DNA from: Coccinella septempunctata
Taxonomy: Eukaryota > Arthropoda > Insecta > Coleoptera > Coccinellidae
Length of the DNA: 64,000 bases
Direction: 5' to 3'
NCBI RefSeq assembly: GCF_907165205.1
Contig: NC_058189.1
Coordinates: forward strand, 684,501 to 748,500
The notes beneath the pieces are model-generated. The model ran no database searches. It saw nothing but the letters and a program-made list of their open reading frames with translations, and had not been told where the DNA came from. Made by a program: the position numbers and the translations under genes. Shown in pieces: positions 22,039 through 34,219 of the stretch; within the stretch, counting starts at the first letter, position 1; the number at the start of each line of letters is the position of its first letter.

Positions 22039-23018
22039 TACAGGGTGACAATTTGAAAACTTCCCAGGCCAATGATGTCATGACAAGGATATTTTCAGAG
22101 AAAATGCCGGAAAAAGTTAATTTTTATTCGTAGGGGGACATATTTTGAGCAGAATTGTAAGCCGAAATCTCCTCAAACCTAGGTGCATCAGCTAACACAC
22201 CTAAATTCTCTATAGGGAATACGGGGTGAGCTATATCTCAATTGAAAGAAAACTTGTCTCTCGACATGAATACTATGGTTTGTAAATTTTTTTTGAGTCC
22301 TTGAAGTAGTTACAGGAGGTGACAATTTATAAAAACTTGCCAGGCCAATTATGTCTCGACAAGGATGTTTTCAAAGAAAATGGCGAAACAGGTCAATTTT
22401 TATTCGGAGGGCGGACATGTTTCTAGCAGAGTTGTAAGCCAAAATCTCCTCAATCTTGGGTTATTCTTAATAGGGAATAGAGGGTGAGCTATACTTCAAT
22501 TGGAAGACAATAGTATTATGAAGAGGGACATATTGTCTTCCAATTGAGGTTTAGCTCACCCTCTATTCTCTATAAAGAATTTAGGGGTGATACCCCCTTC
22601 ACCTAGGTTTGAGAAGAATTCGGCTTACAATTTTGCTCAAAATATGTCAACCTTCCTTCAAAAATTGACCTATTCCGGCTTTTCTTTGAAAACTTACTTG
22701 TCGAGACATAATTGGCCTGGCATGTTTTCAAATTGTCACCTCCTGTAACTACTCTAAGGACTCAATAAAAATTTGCAAACCATAGTATTCATGTAGAGGG
22801 CCAAATGATCTTTTAATTGAGGTAAATCTCACCCCCTATTCCCTATTAAGAATTTAGGGGTGATAGCCCCTACACCTAGTGTTGAGGAGATTTCGGCTCA
22901 CAATTTTGGTCAAAATAGGTCACCCTCCGAATAAAAATTGACCTGTTCCGGCATTTTCTCTGAAACATCTATGTCGCGACATAATTGGCCTGGCAAGTTT
23001 TTAAATTGTCACCCTGTA
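22039..23018. mobile_element. Modular foldback element (two repeated units per arm)
   Basis: The ends read tacagggtgacaatttgaaaactt and aaatttgtcaccctgta-type, as inverted repeats. Each arm holds two tandem diverged units. Both begin 'gacaattt...aacttgccaggccaat.atgtc' and run through a 'gtaagccgaaatctcctcaa' block and a 'tagggaatagagggtgagctata' block. The second unit of the left arm begins near 22313. The arms meet near 22530. No coding capacity is seen. Confidence 0.85.
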
Positions 23019-24800
23019 GTCAGCGAAATATGAAGTAAACATACCTTTTCAATATTCTGGTATTATAATGCACTTACATTTAAGTATAGTATCTTCAGTA
23101 GGAAGAAGTCTACAAAATCAGAGGGTTACATATCGATTTATAAAAAAATTAACAATATTCACTTAAACGTTAAACTCCTTTCAAGCAAAAGTTAAGAATC
23201 TACAAGAGATTCATAATCTCTTGCTTCAAATATAGTTGATAGCCTTGACCCGAAGCTCATCAACGGTCATCTTGGAATAACCACCATCTTGAGTTCATCA
23301 ATTCGAGGAAAATTCACCTAAACTCACTAGGGGGAGTCCGGAAGGAAGTAGGAGACTTGAACCACCTCAAATATTTCAATTCAAATTTAGCGCTACCTAT
23401 ATCGTAAACAGCTTGTGATATATTCGTAACAAGTCACAACTTGTAGAGGCTCCATTTTGGCCGCCATCAGAACAGTTCGGGAGTGAGAGGGTTGAATGTG
23501 ATTTTGTTGTTAGGAAGTAGGAAATTGAATAATTTTTGTTTTTTACACTGTCTGAAAAGTTCAATAGGTGCGTGGTGTTATTCAGTTTTATTGATTGATT
23601 AATGTTGTTTTACAAACGATGATCCTTTTTAATAAAAGTTGAAAAAGTTTCAAAAAAACATTGACCCAAGCTATGGTCGGGAGACATAATAAATGGTCCA
23701 AGTTTCCCGCACTGAACCTAGACAATAGATTGCTTCAAAAAAGAAAACTGAATAATAGAAATAAACATAAAAATATACAAAGGTTCAGAAAAGTAAAAAA
23801 CATCTCGGAAATAAATGAGAGTGACTCTGAGATAGAAAATATGTATTTCATACGCTGATACATCTGATGATGAAAACCTTGACATAGACAATCGTTCGTC
23901 ATTGGAAATTGTTTTCTTTCAATGTTTTTCCTGATAAACAAACTTATGGTCAAGTCCTTGTCTCCCTCTGTTCAACTCTCCCATGGGTTATGGAGACATG
24001 AACCAATTTTCGGTTCGTAAAAGAAGAATTGCTGTTCTCAAAATGTTCATCCCACCAACACTCTACTATTAGCTATCGTTACCTATTTGGGCATGATATC
24101 TTCACGCAAAAAAATTAGTTGCTACCATTTACAGATACAACTTAAGAGGCTTCAGAGTGAAAAGGGGTTCCCATACATATCAAGTTTTAACAACTATATC
24201 CAGACATTTCGACCACATGCGGAAATTTCCATTATTCTGTTTTTCCCTAAATTGGGTTTTTGAGAATTTCAACTTGAGTTTAGCAGCATGCTGTGCGTAT
24301 TCTTACTTTCAATTCCTCTGCATTTTGGGTCTGTGTTTTATAGATAAACAAATTTGAATGTCCCGAGAGGAAAAAATCTGAAGGTGTCATGCCTGGGGAG
24401 CGTGGTGGCCTCATTCACTTCCTACAAAAAGGGTTTGATAAAATACTCTGTATTCTGTATGGTTATTCTAACATGTTCATAACCCCGAAGAAATGGTACG
24501 ACTGCTTTAAATTCGAAAGTTATAGGTTATAATCCCAACTTATATCTCGAGGAACTTCACAGTCGTCCAGGAATGTGGCTTTTCCAACGAGTTAAACATA
24601 CTATTTTTCCGCAAATCGACAAAATTCGACAGCTATTAATTAATTCCGAAAAAATCTCGGATTATTTCATTCATTGATGAATGGTGCTCTGAAATTCGTA
24701 ATGAAATTGGTTGCGTTACTATGGAAACGTATTAATGTTGAATTGTCAAACTTGACGCATATAAATTTAATAATTGCTGGTGTTTTCGAAAACAAAACAG
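23019..24800. other. Unassigned stretch with a possible decayed exon
   Basis: From 23661 a plus frame encodes a short, basic then acidic segment (ISEINESDSEIENMYF), which after a one-base shift continues ADTSDDENLDIDNRSS. An acidic run kept across a frameshift suggests a decayed protein, possibly from a mobile element. I cannot name it. The rest is AT-rich without features. Confidence 0.4.
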
Positions 24801-24805
24801 TGTAA

Positions 24806-25004
24806 AATGATAAGTGATGACGAATTATCCATTTCTGGGACTCCTCCAGAGCTGGTAGATACTGCTTCACTGGAATTATTGCCAAAAAAACCAAGAGAAA
24901 AGTACGAATATACATAAAACGTTTTATGGACTGTCGCAAGAGTAGAAGCACGAGTTCTTTCTCGGAAAATGTTGTGATGGCATACTTCTTGTCAAATAAC
25001 TGTA
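24806..25004 (+). pseudogene. Crypton N-terminal fragment
   Basis: An ATG at 24806 opens a short frame (MISDDELSISGTPPELVDTA, then PKKPREKYE). After a frameshift it continues YIKRFMDCRKSRSTSSFSEN and VVMAYFLSNN. The arrangement 'basic KY..YI.F..C......SENV.MAYF' matches the N-terminal SAM-like domain of Crypton recombinases, and the 'TEDVLLVYL' segment of the 8.6-kb relic aligns with it. A MITE begins at about 25005 and truncates the match. The fragment is non-functional. Confidence 0.5.
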
Positions 25005-25259
25005 ACCGCAGGTTTCACAAAACTTTCATTGCCCGATGAATGATTTGACATTGTCACTCCATTTCCAAAACGAAATCATTGCATTTCTGAATATTCTGAA
25101 GAATCAATTGAGAATCATTTAATGGATGTATATAGATCATAATTTGCTGCGAGAATGATATTCTGAATGCTCGTGACTGAATTATAGATTGAAAACAAAT
25201 TGACGTTTATTCGTCAATCAAGCGTTGATTCCCCAATCAAGCTTTGTGAAACCGGGGGT
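25005..25259. mobile_element. MITE-C, with aggtttcacaaa inverted ends
   Basis: The left end accgcaggtttcacaaaac pairs with the right end gctttgtgaaaccgggggt. The interior (gatttgaca..gtcactc...tgatattctgaatg..tgactgaattat) recurs in a partial copy at about 57878-58065. It has the size and structure of a non-autonomous DNA transposon. Confidence 0.75.
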
Positions 25260-26309
25260 TCATATAACAAACTGACTTCAAAATTCATTCTGCAATGCAT
25301 CGAGATTTACAAAGTATCAAATATTTAGTTATAGATAACGTGTCTTCAATCATTTATGTAGAACACTAACAACTGTAAAGAAACATCATTTCCTCACAGT
25401 AAGAAAATAAATATTTCCTGATAGTTAGAAAACCTTGACTTTTCCTTTGAGAAATTTTGTCTGGCATGTCATGATTTCCTAGCGATTTGCGGAAAAAAAA
25501 TAATTCCTTGGCCCTTCTACGCCTTCGTAAAGTCGTATGTGTCCTAACACATAGCTGCTAACAACCCTTGAGTCCATGGGATGACGAATTCACTGAAACG
25601 TTCGTTATTAAAAATCGAACAATGCCGCGGACAGTAAAATTGTGATTGTGAACGTCATCTCGAACGAAATTCGAATCGGCATCATTCAACTTTCAAGCTC
25701 CGCAACGAGCCTGCCATGAATAATGAATAAAGCGAAATAATAAATCTCTCATTTCGTTCGGAGGGCTCGTGTGTACACCAAGCTGCAGCGAGAAACTTTC
25801 GCAATATCCACGAAATGAATACGTAACCTCGATGGTTATGCATTCTGCAATCTGCATGTGTCATCAAGGATCCGTTATTATTTCCACTCAATCGTGCCGA
25901 GTAGCGCCACTAATTTAGAGCGGAACAAAAAGCTCCAACACTCCCCACGCAACGAGCGTGATTTCCCTGCAGGCAATCCGCCATGAAAGTAGATGAAATG
26001 AAAATCCTCACTTTTATTATTTGTGTACCTTGACGGTAGAATGCGCGGGTCATTCATTCCTGGGGTCGTGACGTCCACAATGAAACGCTAAATACTTTCA
26101 TTCCGAACTATTTTTCGTTTCGTCTGTGGTTTCCAACCGGTGGACGTGGTTCAGTTATTTCTGTATTATTTCAGGATCTACATTTTTCATTTTATCCTCG
26201 TGGAATTTTCTTTTTATCAGACTTCTTCCACACGTTCGCATTTCGCAGAGATTTGATCAGCACTTACAATTGTTTTCAAAACCTCAGTCATACCCGAAGT
26301 GTATGTTTA
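25260..26309. other. Single-copy intergenic stretch with a GC-richer island
   Basis: Positions 25540-26110 are clearly less AT-rich than the surroundings and show no repeat match within the window. Minus-strand frames there (25682-25891 and 25878-26078) are short and featureless. The island could be regulatory or a remnant of unknown origin. Confidence 0.4.
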
Positions 26310-26419
26310 TGTAATACAGGGTGAGTTTTTAACTCTCACAAATATTTTTTCAACTCTAGATTCTTGAAGTCCAGAGAATCACATTTTTCCTGTACCATTT
26401 TTTCCAATTCGGCAATGAT

Positions 26420-26437
26420 AGATAGATAGATAGATAT
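26420..26437. repeat. Microsatellite (GATA)n
   Basis: About four to five tandem gata units lie immediately before the foldback element that starts at 26452. Confidence 0.85.
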
Positions 26438-26451
26438 GAGTTTATCCAACA

Positions 26452-28010
26452 TACAGGGTGTGACGTAATGAATGGATAATATGGACTTCGGGTAGAGGAC
26501 CTTAAGGCGCTACAGAAAAATATATTTTATGTTCAGTAAAAGTCCCTCGGATTTCGAGATATTGGAGATTTTCGAAAATTCAAGAAAATCACACCCTGCG
26601 CCACTCATTTTGCAGGCAAGACTCCAAATGAAGGAATTTTTTCAAACTGGTTTTTGTATAGTATTCCTGGATAGATGATCTATCGAATGTAAATTATTAT
26701 TTTTGGGTCGCATGAACAGTTTTTTATAAAAAAAGATCTAGCTCAAGTTTTCCGTTTTGCTTATTTTTTTTCCTAAGTTCAACCTAGCGTGGTGCAAAAA
26801 ATAATATGGTTTCATGAGTGCCAAAGCAAGAAAAAACATTCCCGTTTTATTGAGATTCCGAAAAAATATAACTCTCGCTTTTCAGCATTACATAAAAAAT
26901 AAATTTCTTTTACAATGAGTCAAGGCAGAGTTTCATGTAAGACTTTTTCTTTAATTTTTAGCAACTGAAATGTGACTTCCTAGCAGAATAAAGCAATTAT
27001 TCATAAGAAGTTGTAAATCATCTAGTAGAGCTCCTTATGCCCACTTCGAACACTTTTTGTAAAACTCGATTCAATTAAACGATATTTTAAAATTGGTTTT
27101 TTCTCTCGTATTCTTTCATTATTAAGACCTATAGTTATAAAGTTAATAGTTTTTAAGCGAATTTCAAGTAACAAAGTGAATTTTAGCACTTTCGTAATTA
27201 AGAAAAAAGCTAAAAATTAATTTCTATTACATTGCGTCAAGACCTTTGTTATAATATAAAAATGCTGAAATTTAATTCATAACTTGAAATTAACTTGAAA
27301 ATATTGATTTCACAACGTTGGGGTTCAATAATAAAAGAAAACGAGAAAAAATAACAATTTTAAAATATCGTTTCATTGAATAAAGTTTCACAAATGATGT
27401 TAAAATTGGCCACCATGAGTTCTGATACATACTCTATAGCCTACACTTTCTAATGAATCATAGCTTTATTGCATATCAACAATTTTAAAATGAGTATCGT
27501 TTCATTGAATTAAATTTCACAAAAGATGCTCTAAAAGGCCACCATCAGCTTCAGTACATGCTCTATACCTTCTTATAGACGATTGCTTTATTCTACTTGC
27601 ATTTCTCATTTTAGCCACTAAAAATTTTAGAAACAGTGTTTACATTAAACTAGGCCTCAACTGATTGCAATAGGAATTTATTTTGTATTAAATGCTGAAA
27701 ATACGGGGAGTTAAACCATTTCGGAATCTCAATGAAAGGGGCATGTTTTTCTTGCATTGGCTCTCGGGTAACCATATTATTTTTTACACCGCGCTAGGTT
27801 GAACTTATGCGCCTCAAAAATAATGAATTACATTCGATAGATCATCTATCCAGGAATACTATCCAAAAAACAGTTTGAAAAAATTCCTTCATTTGGATAT
27901 CTCGAAAACCAAGGCACTTTTACTGAACATAAAATATATTTTTCTGAACTGCCATAGAGTCCTTTCACCCGCAGGCTCCATATTATCCATTCATTACGCT
28001 CCACCCTGTA
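26452..28010. mobile_element. Large foldback element E, copy 1 (1.56 kb)
   Basis: The left end tacagggtgtgacgtaatgaatggataatatgg and the right end ccatattatccattcattacgctccaccctgta are inverted repeats. Pairing extends inward through the 'gatagatgatctatcgaatgta' and 'aatcaaatgaaggaa' blocks and through much of the interior (aaacgatattttaaaatt / aattttaaaatatcgttt). A second copy lies at 51402-52712. No coding content is seen. Confidence 0.85.
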
Positions 28011-28044
28011 TACAAATTGTGGTAAACTAAAACTGAAAATAACA

Positions 28045-28165
28045 TTTTTTTGGTATCTTTTGAACCGAGCCGATTCAGAAGAAAATGGTGAAGAAAAAAG
28101 TTTTTTTTTCGACCCCAAGAACTTACTGTTAAAATATTTGTACGAGCCAAAGACTCACCCTTTAT
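28045..28165 (-). repeat. Dispersed repeat F, partial copy
   Basis: The segment 'ttttgaaccgagccgattcagaagaaaatggtgaag..aaaaag' to 'aaaatatttgtacgagccaaagactcacccttta' matches the F family described at 15286-15515. Confidence 0.7.
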
Positions 28166-31089
28166 ATTTTAACATTTACCATTTTCACATAAACAAAGTG
28201 GATAAGTAGTAAACCTAGTTTAAATATTAACGTCCCATTAATTATTAGATGAAACATATCAGAATCCTTGTTTATATTAGGAAAAAATTGATCTCTGGAC
28301 ATGTTTTCGTACGATACGCAAATTTTGTTTGAAAAAAATCCTGTGTTATGAAACATGTCGCAGTTTTGATATGTAAGAGATCTGAGATTTTCAATATCAA
28401 AAATTCCGTGTATATACCTTGTATTGATAGCTCTGTAACATTTTAAATGAAAAAAAAACTCTCGAAAATACTAAATGGGGCATATACACTGCTAGTATGA
28501 GCCTGATGAGAGATGAGATATGATGTTGATAACAGATAAATAATTCAATGGTGTGCGCTGCAAATTGGCGAACGCATCGGTTCTTCATATTTTCGAGCTT
28601 CATAAAAAGAATTTTTTTAAGGAGAAAAAATGGTATTTGGGACCACATTGTTTGTACATAACGATAAAATGTTATTCGATTGTATTGCGATAGAGAGAAT
28701 ATACAATACTCAAAAGTACGTAAATATGAAATAAGAATTTTCAAATGGTACAGAGCCATCGATATTGTACTCTACTGAAAGGTACTTTATATCTACTGCG
28801 GCCTTTTAAGGTTTATTGTTCCACCTTTAGAGCTATTCTCCCCACTGCGTTATCTACAGCTCCTAGAATATTATTATAGTTTTACCCCCAAACATTCTAT
28901 ACGACTGGAATACCTATTTGCAGTCACTTGTCGTTTGCAGTTCATGCGGCAATTATATTAATATGCTCTGTTACATATCAAAATTATCGAAATTTTTCTC
29001 CACGTTCAAAATATTTGCGGACTTGTCTCTTGTTTCTAATTTCTCAATACCATTCTATTTCGTAGTAACTTACTTATCCATTATTTCATCTGTCAGTATG
29101 AGAATCGCCATTATTCCTTTATGAAACAGTTGTATTCATTTTTGATATCTTGTGATAATGTTCTCCACAAAAAAGGAAACATAGAAAATGGAATAAGAAA
29201 TTTCGCGCATAACGAAGACTGTAGTTTCCTCTCAAATTGCTGATAATGCTCATAAAGAAATGTGAAAGTTTCCATATGAACCCGAAAGAAGCAGTCGTCA
29301 CTTTTAACTCTGATCCAACAATATTTACCCATGTATTAATATTTTTGTGGGCACCAAGCTTTGCCATGCAGACTGGAAGGATATTTGATGCTATTTGATA
29401 GTTGGTTAAATAATTTACCATTATGAAAATCCTGTTTTTCAGTTCAGCATCTGAATGCAGTCAAAAAAATATACCACTCCATTACGAATCGCACTGTTTG
29501 TACTAATTATAAGTACTGTAATTCGTTCTTATTCCTCGAAGGACATCTGTGGTTCTGATAATATTTCACTGACAAGATTCGTTCTTGTAAAAAAGATGTT
29601 AACCACAAAAAATCTAAAGTTTTCTGGTATCTCCATTACTCTTCGATCAATCGACTGGTGATATACTCGTTCGAGATGCTCAGATTTATAGACTTTCACA
29701 AATTTTGTTCTTTCCTCAACCTCGCTAGAGCCTATACCGATTTTTGTAAACTACACCGTAGTTGCCTTATGATATCAAATTAAATGAGCATATCATTTTT
29801 TTCGATTTGGACACGGCTGTTGTGGATGAGTTCGAAATTGGGGATCATTTTTCGATTGTACCTAAGTACCTGGACTTTCAACCTAGAAATAATTATCTGG
29901 ATTCATGCTTACCTTGTCAGAATTTGTTGATATTTTTCCAGTTATAGTTAGTGGCAATAGTAAGAATGATAATATGATTAGTTGTAGTTTTGTAAGCTGA
30001 ACGCTTTCTTTCATCTTCCGCAATTTTCATGCCTTATACAATATTATGTACATTCAATAAACAGTATTCAGTAAACAAAAATCCTTTTTTTATAAGCCCT
30101 CTTTCCTCTTTCCTCTCTACTCAAGTACATGTCCCAATATGCAAACCAAATTACTTCGATATTTCACTTATAGGAGCTTATATCTGTAGGATAGATTATG
30201 CTATCAGGCTGATTTCATTATCACAGAAGAAAAAAAATAAATGTGGCAATAGTTTTTTTTTTAATAGATCAATATCTAATAAGATGGAAGCCTTAATATA
30301 ACCTAGCTGGTGCCACTAGGGTGAAACTCTTCATAATTCTATAATGCAATTCAATATTCAATATTGATTGTTTACTCAATTGGTTGTGATAATAAGCTAT
30401 TTCACGAACCACTGGTACATAAGGAGAGTACAACCTACACAAAAAGGAAACTAAGTAAGTATACGAATAATTGAGTAAAAAAATGAATAAATTATAGAAA
30501 ATAGGATGAAGGAAATGAATAGATAAAATGAATAAATGAAAAAATTTTCAATTTTAACTTAAGTGCTCCCCACAAATAACGATGTTATCAATATAACATG
30601 TTGATAACACAATTATTGTTTCCGTTTTTATTTGAGTAGATTGAATTTGGTGTAAGGACTACGAGCATCTGGTATATCTTCTCTAATTATGTCAATCAAT
30701 AGTAAAGGTAGGTATGTCAACCTGTATTGAGTTGACGGAAACGTAGTTTTCACTGTGTTCGTGAAGAATATTTGAAGAACAGGCTCAAATAGATTCTTGT
30801 ATTTCTGTTTCTTCATACATGCTTACAATTGACATTACGTATTTCCAATACAGCCTTATATTAGATATATTGCTAAAGTTGCCATAAAACTGTTTGCTGT
30901 ATCCGTCCAGACATCTGAGATTTGGTTTTTCCAAGAAGAAAAGGTGGTTGTTAAACAACAGCGAATTCTTAACTGTAGTTCTTGATTGTCCATACAAAAA
31001 ACACTGAACGACTACATGTTGAAGAAATGAAATCTCTACGCTCTTTCTCGAAACTAATGAAATCTCAAACACCAATAATCGCTTATCAG
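28166..31089. other. AT-rich stretch with unassigned open frames
   Basis: Several frames of 60-120 codons overlap here on both strands (for example 28397-28759 and 29119-29421, both minus) without recognisable domains. At 29455-29661 a plus frame of 68 codons begins MQSKKYTTPLRIALFVLIIS, which would make a good signal peptide, followed by SKDICGSD. It has no supporting promoter or second exon that I can see. No gene is called. Confidence 0.4.
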
Positions 31090-32139
31090 AGGATATATTA
31101 AAAAATTCTTAGCCTAGTATAGAACCAAACAAAATTTCAATGTCAAAATATTTTATTACTCAACTTATTCTCCTCTTAATTGGATACATTTATTACAGCG
31201 AACCTGGAACGTCTCTAGACCTTCCAAAAAACAATTTTTTTTTCTTGTTCTGCAAACCAGACCTCCACTGCTTTTATTACCTCCTCGTTTGAACTTTTTT
31301 TCAGTTGAGGAAAGAGATGACAGTCGGATGGAGCCAAATCTGGTGAATAAGGGAGGTGTTCTAGTAATTCAAACTTTAAATCACGAATTTTTTGCATGGC
31401 AGCATGAGATTTGTGTGCAGGGGCGTTGTCCTGCAGAAACAAAACACCTTTGGATAGCTTTGCGCGTCTTTTCTCTTAAATTTTTTCCCGTACAGGAGTC
31501 AGTAATGTCGAATAGTAATCTCTGGTTATTGTTCTACCCTCATCCAAAAAATCAATCATGATTACTCCATGGAAATCCCAAAAAACTGAAGCAAGAACTT
31601 TTCCAGCAGGTTTTTGGACATAAAACTTCTTAGGTCTTGGAGAACCAGAGAGTCGCGATCCCATCGATTATTGCTTTGTTTCTGGATCGTAGAAATGTAC
31701 CAAGTCTCATCTATAGTAACAATTCGGTTTAAGAAGTCTACATCGTTTTCAAATAGAGCACAGATCGAACGCGATGCTTCTACCCTTGCACGCTTTTGGT
31801 CAACATTCAAACATTTGGTTATCCATTTTGCAGCAATTTTCTCATGTCCAAATTGACGTGAACTGTATGATGAACGCGTTCGTATGAAATTTTCAGTGCT
31901 TCAGATATCCGTCTTAGCCCAATTCGACGGTCTGATAAAATCATGTTATGAACTGAATCGATATTTTTGGGGACTGAGACAGAAACTGGCCTTCCCGATC
32001 GGTCATCATCTTCAATAGAAAATTTACCTCTTTTGAAGCTTGCAGTCCAATTTTTCACGGTCGCATACGAAGGACATTGATCACCAAGGGTATTAAGCAT
32101 ATCTTCGTAAATCTGCTTACCTCTTAACCCTTTTAAATA
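31090..32139 (-). mobile_element. mariner copy 3 (5'-truncated), DD34D transposase relic
   Basis: The minus strand carries most of a mariner transposase in pieces: HTH region (SYATVKNWTASFKRGKFSIE), RIVTIDETW with the first catalytic Asp, FLQDNAPAHKSHA with the second, and YSPDLAPSDCHLFPQLKK with the third. Exactly 34 residues separate the second and third acids, the DD34D spacing of true mariners. The low-coordinate terminus is ggatatattaaaaaattcttagcctag. Sequence upstream of the fourth helix, including the start codon, is replaced at 32140 by unrelated DNA. Frames are shifted, so the copy is dead. Confidence 0.92.
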
Positions 32140-32995
32140 CGCGCTACCTACAGTAGAAAAAACGAAATTTATAACATATTCTCAAAATTGGAAAAACGAA
32201 ATCTAATCAGTTACCATGTTAAAAAAGATCTTAGGTCGTCCGAACTTAACTACAACAGGTTAGCCACTATAACTAGAATTTTCACAATAAGTATCTTAGG
32301 AGCAAATTTCATTTCATCCCGAAAATCCTAATCCCGAAATAGTTTTTCGTAAGGATAACCAACTCCACTAAACATTCCGAATGAGTGAAATTAATAGCAA
32401 TAATTTAATGGCTTATACTCGGCCAAAATCCCATATCATGCATCTCCCCCTCAGAGATATAAGTTACAGTTATTACTCTTGGGCCAAATTTCTAATTCTG
32501 GGAAGTCCAAGGGCTAATGGTTCGGCAGAGAGGATAATCGATGTTTAGTATGCAACTATACAAAACGGTTATTCACGCGGCTGTATTAACACCGCTCAAC
32601 ATGTTGAAGACAATGAGGGGAAAACTTATGAGCAGTCGTAAAGCCTGCGAATGAGATAGCGCTATGGAAACACAATGATTGATAGGGCAAAACATGCACG
32701 GGGCTAAAATGACGATAACAAAACCTATTTTATGCCTCATCGGGCCGTGTACAGGGGTGATAAGGACACCGCAAGAATTTGGATGTTATAAATCATGCAA
32801 AAAACAAATTTATCCTCACGTGTTCAGGATGGAACGGTCTCCATCAACAAAAGAGGTGCGTGGAAAAAATGGAGGATGCTTTCAACATCATCTATTTCGT
32901 CGACACTCAAAACTCATCGATATCATCGATAATTTTCCAGATTCAACAGTACCAAAAATTTGGGGATGAGCATGGGCATAAGAAAATGCCCATGG
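32140..32995. other. No gene recognised
   Basis: Positions 32145-32220 resemble 6460-6540 (gcgctacctacagt.g.aaaaacgaa..ttat...attctca), a minor repeat. Plus frames at 32679-33075 overlap each other and the following TE-A copy and are not supported. Confidence 0.5.
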
Positions 32996-34219
32996 TATAC
33001 TCCATACACATTTATTTCAGCAGTCGGTTGGCCATGAAAGAATTTTCTCAAGTTTTTGTAACTAGAACGAATTAAGGTTGGCAATCATGAAATGTCGTTA
33101 ATGTCATAACGCCGTTGCCACAACTGATATCAATTTTCATTTAGAAAATGCCGAAAGTTATTGAAAAAAGAGACAGGGTTTCAAGAAGTGCTATTTAGAA
33201 TTCAGGTCCGCTCATACAAATAGTTATACCCTGATATTCTAAAATCCACAATACGTCAGACTGTACCGAACATATTCAATGTAAGAGAATTTATATAATG
33301 TTTCATCTGAATCTCAACGACTTATATTTCAGCTGAATATTTTCACAATCAGAAAGATTGTGAATTAAGAGGATGACAAAGAATTTCCTTTTATTGGGAG
33401 ACCCAAAAAAGTGGTGGCATTTGAGAATTTTATGTTGGAGTGAATTAATGCGAAAAGTTTACTACAGGATTTTCGATGAATGTCATCGTAGAATAAGTTC
33501 CCGAAAATTGATTTTTCTATTTTTCATTTGACTTGTCCTATACATTGTAAATGTTTCAAGGTACCAATAAATACCTAATTATTATTATTATATCAATGTA
33601 TCAAGATGAACAGTCACAAATACGCGCCAGTTGTCCGGTTAATTGTTAATTCATGTGAAATTTCTGTTCAAAGGTGAAGTTCATCTTGACTTGAAACTTC
33701 CTTCAATTCCTTTTACTTATATTGATGCAAGATGATTTTTGTTGAAGAATTTAACATTCTTGTAATTATCTGTTAATGCCTTCGGGAGATACCCATTCCC
33801 AACCACTGCATCATATGCATTTCATCTTAGGGTTAATATTTTTGAAATCTACAACTGATGTAACGTATTCAAACTTTAGCCAAGGAAGGTAACGAATATT
33901 AACTCTCTCAAGCTTGTGTATATTAAGATATTTATACTGATATCTTGTATTTTCCATGCAAAAAACTGGATTTGGTATGCCTTAAATCAGTTTTTATAAA
34001 CTTCAAATGTGTTCATCACATATTTCCCGAAGAGATTCGATATTGTGATAAAATACGTGATAACAGAAACTTTTACGTAGAACGGGCAACGTAGCGTTGA
34101 TTTAAAACCCAAAAATGTTTTGACAAGCGTCATAACCCCACATTTCCGTACTATACAGAGTGAAATGCGTCAAATTTCCATGGCCAACCAAGTGCTAAAA
34201 TAAAAGCGAATGGAGTATA
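32996..34219 (+). mobile_element. TE-A copy 3 (full length), with split HTH exon
   Basis: This copy has ends tatactccatacacatttatttcagcag and ctaaaataaaagcgaatggagtata. On the plus strand a piece encoding TIRQTV.NIFN (to 33280) is followed by a 52-bp intron-like gap (gtaaga...atatttcag, 33281-33332) and then LNI.TIRKIVN. Together these make a helix-turn-helix-like segment. This copy has a stop soon after (gtgaattaag). Confidence 0.88.

Noticed and set aside
22039..23018. Spaced repeats that might suggest a CRISPR-like array
   Set aside because: The repeated units are hundreds of bases long and arranged as an inverted pair. There is no short repeat/spacer periodicity, and the DNA is eukaryotic.
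28397..29421. Overlapping minus frames resembling a chemoreceptor-like hydrophobic protein
   Set aside because: They are hydrophobic only because of T-rich composition. I found no conserved receptor motif or exon structure.
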